Source: Alphaproteobacteria bacterium
Lineage (GTDB): Bacteria > Pseudomonadota > Alphaproteobacteria > SMXP01
DNA: 11,264 nucleotides
Direction: 5' to 3'
NCBI GenBank assembly: GCA_004356335.1
Contig: SMXP01000092.1
Location: 1 to 11,264 of the forward strand
The notes under the pieces were generated by a model. It was given only the letters and a program-made list of their open reading frames with translations, ran no database searches and was not told the origin of the DNA. A program made the position numbers and the translations under genes. Positions 5,448 through 11,264 of this stretch are shown here, in pieces. The first letter of the stretch is position 1. Each line of letters begins with the position of its first letter.

Positions 5448-6281
5448 TTGCAACGTTCCTCTGCTCGATTGATAATGACTGGGCTCTTTACGATTGTGTT
5501 TCTCTATATGGCTGGGCTTGCTTTGCTTTATGCTTTCCAGCGCTCGCTACTTTACTTTCCCGATCCCCAGCACGTTGCCCCAGGGGCGATCAATCATCCG
5601 GCGGAAGAAATTCTATTGGAGACGCCGGATGGTGAAACGGTTTACGCCTGGTGGCACGCGCCAAGCGATGACAAGCGCGTCATTTTGCATTTTCACGGAA
5701 ATGGCGGCAGCCTTGTGTGGCGAATCCCCAGATACCGCAAATTCACCGACAACGGGTACGGCCTGCTGGCCATGACCTACCGAGGTTATAGCGGGTCGTC
5801 AGGCAGCCCCAGCGAAGCGGCCATCATTGCCGATGCCCTGCTTGCTTACGACTGGCTTTTGGACAAAGGCATTGAGCCCGATAGGATCGTATTGTATGGC
5901 GAATCCTTAGGGGCCGGTGTCGCGGTTCAGGTGGCGGCTGAAAAAGACGTGAAGGCCGTCATTTTGGAATCACCCTACAATTCGGCTCGTGCGGTTGCCC
6001 AAAGTCGCTTTCCGATGTTTCCCATCGCTTGGCTGATGAAGGATCCATTCGAGTCAGACCGCTACATTGATAAAATCCATGCGCCGCTGGTCATTATCCA
6101 CGGGCGAAAAGATAAGATCATACCCTTCCACCATGGTGAAAGCCTTTATGCGCTGGCCCATGAACCCAAGCGCTTCATTGCCCTGGACGACGGGACACAT
6201 AATGACCTGTTCAGCCAAGGGGCCGGCGACATCGCCCTCGACTACTTGTCGGAGATCGCGCCGGGCAGACGATCCGAGTAA
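5448..6281 (+). CDS. Membrane-anchored alpha/beta hydrolase (ABHD13/17, BEM46-like)
   Basis: 277-residue serine hydrolase (esterase/thioesterase-type). N-terminal membrane anchor ~11-30 (TGLFTIVFLYMAGLALLYAF) followed by 'QRSLLYFPDP', the typical start of this bacterial family. Catalytic elements: oxyanion loop HGNGG (83-87), nucleophile elbow GESLG (Ser153), acid Asp222 in 'HGRKDKIIP', and His251 in 'DDGTHNDL'. 'YRGYSGSSGSPSE' (111-123) is the conserved loop after strand 4. Length is normal. The chosen start is TTG (5448), because it adds two Arg before the anchor and fits an N-in orientation with the catalytic domain outside; an ATG at 5475 (268 aa) is an equally possible start, and neither has a strong Shine-Dalgarno. 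It is convergent with the molybdenum hydroxylase operon. Substrate unknown. Confidence 0.88.
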   Translation: MQRSSARLIMTGLFTIVFLYMAGLALLYAFQRSLLYFPDPQHVAPGAINHPAEEILLETPDGETVYAWWHAPSDDKRVILHFHGNGGSLVWRIPRYRKFTDNGYGLLAMTYRGYSGSSGSPSEAAIIADALLAYDWLLDKGIEPDRIVLYGESLGAGVAVQVAAEKDVKAVILESPYNSARAVAQSRFPMFPIAWLMKDPFESDRYIDKIHAPLVIIHGRKDKIIPFHHGESLYALAHEPKRFIALDDGTHNDLFSQGAGDIALDYLSEIAPGRRSE

Positions 6282-6515
6282 GACTAGCGTCACTCGCTGT
6301 TTTGAAATCACTTGCTATGCTCTAAGTTATTGTTTGGCATGACCGAGGCCAAGTCCATCCCGGATCCCGGACGACGCGCTTGGAAAGTTTTTTGCGAAGC
6401 TGCGTAACCCGTGCGAAGACGACATGTCAGAGTGACTATATTGGAGCTTGACAAATATGCCCGATTAAAGAAGCGGACATAAAGGGGATGGCAGATAGAT
6501 GGAGGCTTATATAGG

Positions 6516-6977
6516 TTAAGCCGTAGCTTTGAGCTCGGCGGCGCGTTTGATCCCCTTCAAAACGCGATTATAGGTACCGCAGCGGCACAAATTCGTAACA
6601 GTTTCCTTGATCTCTTCGTCGCTCGGGTTCGGGTTTTCCTCCAACAGGGCCGCCGCCGCCATAATCTGGCCGGATTGACAATAACCACATTGTGGCACAT
6701 CGATCTCTAGCCACGCCTGTTGTACAGGGTGAGAACGGTCCGAAGATAAACCTTCGATGGTTGTGATTTCCGATTGACCGACGAACTCGATGGGCAGCAC
6801 ACAGCTGCGGGTCGCCTCCCCGTCAACATGTACGGTGCACGCCCCACATGCGGCAATACCGCAACTATATTTGGTGCCGGTCAGACCGAGCTCTTCACGT
6901 ATCACCCATAAAAGAGGCGTGTCCGGATCAACATCCACGACTTGACTTGCGCCGTTCACCTTGATCGTGAATTCCAT
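6516..6977 (-). CDS. [2Fe-2S] subunit of a molybdenum hydroxylase (isoquinoline 1-oxidoreductase alpha type)
   Basis: 153 residues, the small electron-transfer subunit of the xanthine oxidase/aldehyde oxidoreductase superfamily (IorA/CoxS-like). A plant-ferredoxin-type cluster is bound by Cys39, Cys44, Cys47 ('YSCGIAACGACTVHVDG') and Cys59 ('TRSCVLP'). A second cluster in the helical domain is bound by Cys97, Cys100 ('PQCGYCQSGQIM'), Cys131 and Cys133 ('NLCRCGTYNRV'). All eight ligands are present and the length is typical, so it should be functional. It lacks a signal peptide and would be carried out by its Tat-signal-bearing partner. It is the second gene of the pair, 83 bp after the large subunit; in classical ior operons the small subunit comes first. 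It carries electrons from the Mo site to an acceptor (often a cytochrome c) that is not encoded in this window. Confidence 0.92.
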   Translation of the reverse strand: MEFTIKVNGASQVVDVDPDTPLLWVIREELGLTGTKYSCGIAACGACTVHVDGEATRSCVLPIEFVGQSEITTIEGLSSDRSHPVQQAWLEIDVPQCGYCQSGQIMAAAALLEENPNPSDEEIKETVTNLCRCGTYNRVLKGIKRAAELKATA

Positions 6978-7060
6978 CCGCTAGTCACCCCGTTCTATTT
7001 CAGTTTCTCATTCAAGAACTCTGGCTTATTCGTCCAAGTCATTTCACGACAAAGCCAAAT

Positions 7061-9199
7061 TCAACTTAACTCGTGCCCGGAGATAGGCAAAGTACGAATG
7101 CGCAGGCCGGTTGCTGCATAAATCGCGTTGGTCAACGCCGGTGCCAATGCCGGCGTACCCACCTCACCGATGCCGCCCGGAAGTTCACCACTTTGCACGA
7201 TGTGGGTCTCAACCTCCGGCATTTCCCAAGGCATGAGCATCTGATAGTCGTGGAAATTGCTTTCCACAACGGCGCCATTCTCGATTGTTATTTCGTTATG
7301 CAGCGCCGCATACAAGCCTTGTATCATTGCGCCTTCGATTTGCTGAACAACGATATCCGGATTGACCGCAATCCCGCAATCAACGGCATTAATCACTTTG
7401 TGAACCGTAAGCTCACCCTTAAACACCGAGACCTCGACCACATGCGCAACGAAACTGTCAAAGCAAGGCGTTGCAGCTATACCGCGTCCATGGCCTTCGG
7501 GCAGCGCCGTGCCCCACTCGGATTTTTCCGCTACGAGCTCGAGAACAGCCAACAGGCGCGGCGTCTCCTTGATGAGAGCGCGGCGATAATCCAAGGGATC
7601 GTGCCCCGCCTTGTGGGCCAATTCATCTATTAAACTCTCCGAGAAGAACGTGTTGTGGCTTCGCGCCACCGAGCGCCATGACCCTACGGGAATGGGTTGT
7701 TCACGCTGGACATAGCCAAACCGCACATGAGGAATGTGATAGACCATGTCGCTCATGCTGCCGACCACCCGTGAATCTGCTCGGCCACCACGAGGCGGCC
7801 CCATTGCATAAGTCGCGATGCGCAGATCGAGCGCTTCCGGAAAGCCTTGTTCGTCGAGCGTGGCGGCAAAGTGTGCGGCCACCGCCGGGCGGTAATAATC
7901 GTGGCGAATGTCTTCTTCCCGCGACCAAATCACTTTGACCGGGGCACCGGCAGCCTGCGCAATTTCCACGGCGCGAATTTCCAGATCGGCGCCCAACCGC
8001 CGGCCGAAGCTGCCGCCCATCGGGCCCGTATGAATCGTGATTTGCTCCGTAGGCACATCAAGGAATCGGGCTACACTCCTGGCGGCGGCCTGGATGCTTT
8101 GGGTACCCGTCCACACCTCACACGTTTCACCTTCTAGCTTTGCGACGCAAGCAAGCGGCTCCATAGAGGCGTGGGCAAGATAAGGCACCACATAGGTGCC
8201 TTCAATGACCTGTTGCGACGCCTGCAACAACTCCTTGGAGTTGCCATCATCACGAAACGTAATGCCTTCTTCCTGTTCCGCCCCTTCGCGCAAGTCTGCA
8301 TAAATTGCTTCAGTCGATAGACCCAGAGAGTCGCCACCTTCGAACGTCACCTGCACCAGATCGAGGGCCTTCTTTGCCTGCCAATAGCGCTCCGCGACCA
8401 CGGCAATCGCATCTTTCATAGGTACGATTTGGCGCACACCTTTAACCTTGAGTGCCTCAGACTCGTCATAGCTCGCCAGCTGTCCCCCAAAGACCGGCGT
8501 GATCGCGAGGGCTGCGTGCAACATGCCGGGCAGATCAATATCAATGGTGAATTCGAGACTGCCGTCTACTTTTTTTAACTGATCGACGGACTTCAGGGAT
8601 TGACCGATAAGAGTGAACTGGTCCGGCGACTTAAGCGGCGGATTGTCAGATGGTTCAAGTTTCGATGCGGCGTCGGCCAGTGTGCCGTAGGACAGCTTGG
8701 CGCCATCGGAGGCGCGAATAACAAAGCCGTCTTTTGTCTCGCACTCGGCCGCAACCACACCCCATTGTTCAGCAGCGGCACGCACCAACATGTCCCGTGC
8801 AGCCGCCGCTACTTGCCTCAGGGGCGTGAAATAGTATCGCACACTCATGCTTCCCGAGGTTCTTTGCGCCGGCCGTGCCATGCCGGGATTGGCATATGCT
8901 AGATCCAAGGGTGCCTGCTCGACAAATATTTGATCCCATCTGGCATCGAGCTCATCGGCAAGAATTTGCGGCATGGCAGTCCGCACGCCCTGGCCCATTT
9001 CCTCAGCGGGATTGATCAGCGTAATTGTTTCGTCGGGCGAGATGCGAATGTAAGCGTTGATCGTGACCGGCGGGCCTTGTAATTTTTGGCCTTGGTCGGA
9101 GCAACCGAATGTAACGCCTAACATAAGTCCACCCGCTGCACCCCCCGCCAGTTTCGTGAAAGTGCGCCGATCAAGTTCAAAGATTTGCTGTTGGGTCAT
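7061..9199 (-). CDS. Tat-exported molybdopterin-binding large subunit (isoquinoline 1-oxidoreductase beta / xanthine dehydrogenase family)
   Basis: 712 residues. The N-terminal Tat motif 'DRRTFTKLAGGAAGGL' (10-25) is followed by 'VTFGC', so it may also be lipidated at Cys33. The mature protein has the features of the single-chain IorB-type large subunit: 'NPAEEMGQGVRTAMPQILAD' (63-82), 'AHASMEPLACVA' (342-353), the MoCo-binding loop 'GPMGGSFGRR' (392-401), 'VNPDIVVQQIEGAMIQGL' (612-629) and the C-terminal 'GGIGEVGTPALAPALTNAIY' (675-694), whose Glu679 corresponds to the catalytic Glu of molybdenum hydroxylases. These enzymes hydroxylate N-heterocycles or aldehydes using water. Substrate cannot be inferred; 'isoquinoline' is only the family name. 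Length is in the normal range. No Shine-Dalgarno is visible before the ATG; a TATAAA on the minus strand (9213-9208) lies so close that the mRNA may be nearly leaderless. Co-transcribed with the [2Fe-2S] subunit. Confidence 0.93.
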   Translation of the reverse strand: MTQQQIFELDRRTFTKLAGGAAGGLMLGVTFGCSDQGQKLQGPPVTINAYIRISPDETITLINPAEEMGQGVRTAMPQILADELDARWDQIFVEQAPLDLAYANPGMARPAQRTSGSMSVRYYFTPLRQVAAAARDMLVRAAAEQWGVVAAECETKDGFVIRASDGAKLSYGTLADAASKLEPSDNPPLKSPDQFTLIGQSLKSVDQLKKVDGSLEFTIDIDLPGMLHAALAITPVFGGQLASYDESEALKVKGVRQIVPMKDAIAVVAERYWQAKKALDLVQVTFEGGDSLGLSTEAIYADLREGAEQEEGITFRDDGNSKELLQASQQVIEGTYVVPYLAHASMEPLACVAKLEGETCEVWTGTQSIQAAARSVARFLDVPTEQITIHTGPMGGSFGRRLGADLEIRAVEIAQAAGAPVKVIWSREEDIRHDYYRPAVAAHFAATLDEQGFPEALDLRIATYAMGPPRGGRADSRVVGSMSDMVYHIPHVRFGYVQREQPIPVGSWRSVARSHNTFFSESLIDELAHKAGHDPLDYRRALIKETPRLLAVLELVAEKSEWGTALPEGHGRGIAATPCFDSFVAHVVEVSVFKGELTVHKVINAVDCGIAVNPDIVVQQIEGAMIQGLYAALHNEITIENGAVVESNFHDYQMLMPWEMPEVETHIVQSGELPGGIGEVGTPALAPALTNAIYAATGLRIRTLPISGHELS

Positions 9200-9895
9200 G
9201 AGGACAGTTTATACTCATTTGAGGCTGTTTGCTAGAGAAATGGCTTTGTTGAAAAGCGAGGGCAGGCTTGAGAAATAAGACGAAAAAACGGACGGAGGAA
9301 AACAGGACAAGAGAATAGAGTCTCTGTCTTACAAAGGGCTGGGGGCTATTGGGAACTGCTCCGTACACATGGCATCGAAAATATCCACTTTGGGTCCAGG
9401 CTGTTCTCTTCTTCAGCCCCGGAATTCATAGGCGCAATGGCACCACAAGCAGACATTCCGGCAGTTTTGTGAATCCCGTTTATGAGTTCATGACCTACAG
9501 CGCCCGAAGCGGCCGCCATATCGAGTCGCCAGTGAGTATTTCCAGCTTTTTAGGCGGCCAAGTACCTAAAAACCGGAAACCCGAATCCTCGGGCGGCTAC
9601 CAGGTGCCGGCGGTGGCCGTGAAGACCAAATGTGTGCTGGTCTCACCACTTCGGAAGAAGTAAAAAACATCAGCAGGCGCGCAAGTCTTTGGGAACAAAA
9701 GGAAAAAGCAAGTGGGCAGAGTTCGCCCACTGGTGGTGGCGGCGCGCCAGGAGAGAATAAGGGTTTTGCTCAAGATTTAGCCGATAAAACGAGGAAACTA
9801 TGACGAAATACTTGGCCTAATCGGTATTCCAGCGAGTTTAAGGTGAGAGCCGCTCATTAAAGCATCCAATCCCTGTCTGCCTGGTCAATCGACTC
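9200..9895. other. Gene-poor region with several perfect stems
   Basis: No convincing protein gene. A frame open from 9319 to 9663 (+) has only a TTG start, no Shine-Dalgarno and a composition unlike its neighbours, and I do not accept it as coding. The second half holds successive dyads: TTTTTAGG/CCTAAAAA (9547-9572), CCCGA/TCGGG (9580-9593), a 9-bp stem with one bulged A, GTG-A-AGACCA/TGGTCTCAC (9619-9646), and AGTGGGC/GCCCACT (9711-9731), followed by GCCAGGAGA (9746-9754), which resembles part of a B12 box. The rest (9200-9540 and 9760-9895) shows nothing I can interpret. Confidence 0.4.
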
Positions 9896-9924
9896 TTGAC
9901 CTTTACGGCAAAGAACATTTCAAT
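9896..9924 (+). promoter_or_regulatory. Candidate sigma-70-type promoter of cbtB-cbtA
   Basis: -35 TTGACC (9896-9901, 5 of 6), 17-bp spacer, -10 TTCAAT (9919-9924, 4 of 6). Transcription would begin near 9931, giving a leader of about 45 nt before the GTG at 9976 that contains the strong AGGAGGAGG Shine-Dalgarno. If this is the real promoter, the stems at 9547-9731 are not part of the transcript, and the GTG at 9925 cannot be the start of cbtB. Confidence 0.45.
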
Positions 9925-9975
9925 GTGCGGAAATTGCCGCCGTTAAGAATGGGGGCAAAAAGGAGGAGGAGTGGT

Positions 9976-10173
9976 GTGTTCCAGCCGATGTCAAACCTTA
10001 TTGCACGACGATTGGAGGGAGATGCGGTTCGCGAAGCGAGCGACCTTTGGCCGTCGATTTTGGCCGCTCTATTCGGCGTGTTCATCCTTTATGGCGTCGG
10101 GTTCGCCAGTCCCCTAACTATCCACGATGCAGCGCACGACAGCCGCCACGCATTCACCTTTCCTTGTCACTGA
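9976..10173 (+). CDS. cbtB: CbtB, small subunit of putative cobalt transporter
   Basis: 65 residues from GTG 9976, chosen because GGAGGAGG (9962-9969) lies exactly 6 nt upstream; a longer frame from GTG 9925 would begin at the promoter and add an unlikely Arg-rich head (RKLPPLRMGAKRRRSG). One membrane segment (WPSILAALFGVFILYGVGFA) is followed by the hallmark metal-ligand tail 'IHDAAHDSRHAFTFPCH', where four His and a Cys fit the CbtB family pattern 'lHnaaHDtRHa..FPCH'. The protein partners with the CbtA permease encoded 12 bp downstream and is proposed to capture Co2+ at the periplasmic side for cobalamin synthesis. The cobalt role is inferred in the literature mainly from association with B12 regulation; other metals remain possible. 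Confidence 0.88.
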   Translation: MFQPMSNLIARRLEGDAVREASDLWPSILAALFGVFILYGVGFASPLTIHDAAHDSRHAFTFPCH

Positions 10174-10185
10174 TGCGGCGGGGAC

Positions 10186-10887
10186 ATGTTCCGGGCAATT
10201 GTTTACGCGGCCGTCCTTAGCGGCATAATTAGTGGCATTTTCGTCTCTGCTGTGCAGGCCGTGCGCGTCGTGCCTCTCATCCTTGAAGCCGAGAAGTACG
10301 AAGCTGCGGCAAGCGCTGATGTCGGATCCGGAAGTGAGCGCGACGTGGGCGCTGGGCTGGAATCCGGAGACGAAGACAAGGCTTGGGCGCCCGACGGCGT
10401 TTTTGAGCGCATTGCCTTTACCGTGAGCGCAAACCTTCTCGCTGCCATAGGCTACGCCTTGCTGCTCGCCGCCGCCTTTGCCGCAACAGGCAGCGGTGAT
10501 TGGCATTCGGGTCTACTATGGGGGCTCGGCGGGTTTGCCGCCTTCGCACTCGCTCCGGCCTTAGGCCTGCCCCCGGAATTGCCGGGCGCCGCTGCGGCAG
10601 AGCTTGGAGCGCGGCAAGCCTGGTGGGGGGGGACGGCAGCGGCCACGGCTGCGGGGCTGGCGCTTGTCGTGCGCAGCCGTCATCCGTACTCGGCCGTTCT
10701 GGGTATCCTACTCATCGCCCTACCTCACTTGATTGGGGCGCCCGAACCGCAAAACCATGAGGGAGTCGCGCCCGAGGCACTAGCTCGCGCCTTTGTCGTT
10801 GCCTCCCTCATCACCAACTTTCTGTTTTGGGCAGTTCTTGGTGCGGCCACCGGTTTCTTTTTTGATCGGCTCGGGCATTCCTCATAG
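10186..10887 (+). CDS. cbtA: CbtA, membrane subunit of putative cobalt transporter
   Basis: 233-residue inner-membrane protein. Start ATG 10186 gives the family's characteristic beginning: MFRAIVYAAVLSGIISGIFV (TM1), then 'VQAVRVVPLILEAEKYE', matching 'lq...v.PLIleAE.yE' of CbtA. An acidic hydrophilic loop (41-72) contains several Asp/Glu. Further membrane segments lie at about 79-100, 108-128, 146-163, 168-184 and 199-226 (a tightly spaced set, so five or six helices). His107, His166, His181 and His191 at loop or helix ends could contact metal. It is translationally close to cbtB (12 bp gap, weak GGGG Shine-Dalgarno), so the two form one operon. Length is usual for the family. It probably imports Co2+; substrate is inferred from the family name. 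Confidence 0.88.
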   Translation: MFRAIVYAAVLSGIISGIFVSAVQAVRVVPLILEAEKYEAAASADVGSGSERDVGAGLESGDEDKAWAPDGVFERIAFTVSANLLAAIGYALLLAAAFAATGSGDWHSGLLWGLGGFAAFALAPALGLPPELPGAAAAELGARQAWWGGTAAATAAGLALVVRSRHPYSAVLGILLIALPHLIGAPEPQNHEGVAPEALARAFVVASLITNFLFWAVLGAATGFFFDRLGHSS

Positions 10888-10920
10888 CGGTCCACCGATG
10901 AGTCTCTATGGCTTGGTAAC

Positions 10921-10940
10921 GTCCGCTTAGCGCCCGATAG
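10921..10940 (+). repeat. 20-bp sequence shared with 4993-5012
   Basis: GTCCGCTTAGCGCCCGATAG matches 4993-5012 at 19 of 20 positions in the same orientation. At 4993 it abuts repeat copy 3; here it abuts the broken start of the ADP-ribosyltransferase-like frame. It may be an edge of a dispersed intergenic element. Confidence 0.5.
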
Positions 10941-10950
10941 TGTTCTCTAA

Positions 10951-11264
10951 CTCGGGGACTATCTTCTGCTATTCGACGCATTGCGGGTACTCTTGCCGAT
11001 ATACGAAGGTGAGTCTGTCCGACTTTATCGCGGGGATTTCTATAGCAACTGCCGTGAAGAGACTTACGGTCTATCATGGTCGGCGTCGAAAGAAATTGCC
11101 GAAGGTTTTGCCGCTTCAGAAAAGAAGCGAGCCATCGGGGAGACCGTTTTTCTGGAAGCGGACGTACCGGCTGTGGCTATTGTATGCGCGCCCCGACCGG
11201 GGAACGAATTTGACGTAGAGGAAGAATTTATAATTGCCCGGCGGCAGCTGGGCGAAGTTCGAGT
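10951..11264 (+). CDS. ADP-ribosyltransferase-like protein fragment (no clear start, 3' cut by window end)
   Basis: The frame is open from just after a TAA (10948-10950) to the window end. It reads 'LLFDALRVLLPIYEGES', 'VRLYRGDFYSNCREETYG', 'LSWSASKEIAEGFAASEK', 'ETVFLEADVPAVAIVCAPRP', 'EFDVEEEFIIARRQLGEVR'. The order Arg ('LYRG'), Ser-x-Ser followed by an 'A.gFA' helix, then a late Glu pair before a strand is the R-S-E layout of the ADP-ribosyltransferase fold. Proteins with 'YRG...r.YG.SWt....A..FA' occur as uncharacterised proteins in alphaproteobacteria and phages. Candidate starts are weak (TTG at 10981, no Shine-Dalgarno), and the frame upstream of 10948 is not protein-like, so the 5' end is probably lost or replaced by repeat-like DNA. 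It may be a pseudogene or a toxin/effector remnant. Enzymatic activity is not demonstrable. Confidence 0.55.

Noticed and set aside
6340..6408. 22-codon ORF (MTEAKSIPDPGRRAWKV...) between the hydrolase and the molybdenum hydroxylase genes
   Set aside because: No Shine-Dalgarno, no conserved feature, and a length expected by chance.
7073..7633. 186-codon plus-strand frame inside the molybdenum hydroxylase gene
   Set aside because: Antisense shadow of the intact large-subunit gene.
9349..9663. 104-codon plus-strand frame
   Set aside because: TTG start only, no ribosome-binding site, no recognisable domain, and it is crossed by several perfect stems; treated as non-coding.
10940..11218. 92-codon plus-strand frame at the window end
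   Set aside because: It overlaps the much more protein-like frame 10951-11264 with the ADP-ribosyltransferase pattern; its own translation has no family features.

Overview
The window looks like a chromosomal stretch of an alphaproteobacterium, most likely of the Hyphomicrobiales/Rhodobiaceae kind. This is inferred from a palindromic intergenic repeat (TAGAGCGCATTCAGGAAAAG...ACCGGTTTTCCGTCCGAATGCGC) of a type familiar from that group, from the cbtB-cbtA gene pair, and from a Shine-Dalgarno matching the alphaproteobacterial 16S 3' tail. No lineage marker gene is present, so the assignment is an inference. The region is accessory in character: small hypotheticals, secreted proteins, intergenic repeats and gene fragments, with no phage module, transposase, tRNA, rRNA or CRISPR array.

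Layout. 1-229: C-terminal end of a GH24 (phage-type) lysozyme cut by the window edge. 288-764: FMN/F420 split-barrel (PPOX-type) protein. 859-1200: small membrane protein. 1217-1453 (-): small hypothetical. 1516-3326: a block bounded by two inverted, 68/71-identical repeat copies that holds a small secreted protein (+) and, convergent to it, an exported HemF-like protein (-). 3340-4536 (-): lipoprotein fusing a cupredoxin-like domain to a COG4798-type methyltransferase. 4733-5345: gene-poor but signal-rich stretch with a micro-ORF behind an extended Shine-Dalgarno, a GC hairpin, a third, interrupted repeat copy, a 28-residue putative lipoprotein and a strong hairpin terminator. 5448-6281: membrane-anchored alpha/beta hydrolase. 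6516-9199 (-): two-gene operon for a Tat-exported molybdenum hydroxylase of the isoquinoline 1-oxidoreductase type (large subunit first, then the [2Fe-2S] subunit). 9200-9895: about 700 bp without a convincing gene but with several perfect stems. 9896-10887: promoter plus cbtB-cbtA, a putative cobalt uptake system. 10951-11264: C-terminal part of an ADP-ribosyltransferase-like protein, without a clear start and running off the window.

Functional theme. Much of the coding content acts in the envelope: at least four exported or lipid-anchored proteins, a Tat-exported Mo/Fe-S enzyme and a metal permease. The most unusual genes are the exported HemF homologue whose family signature has decayed, and the cupredoxin-methyltransferase lipoprotein that lacks the Cys and Met ligands of a blue-copper site. 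No complete novel multi-gene system could be demonstrated from the sequence alone.
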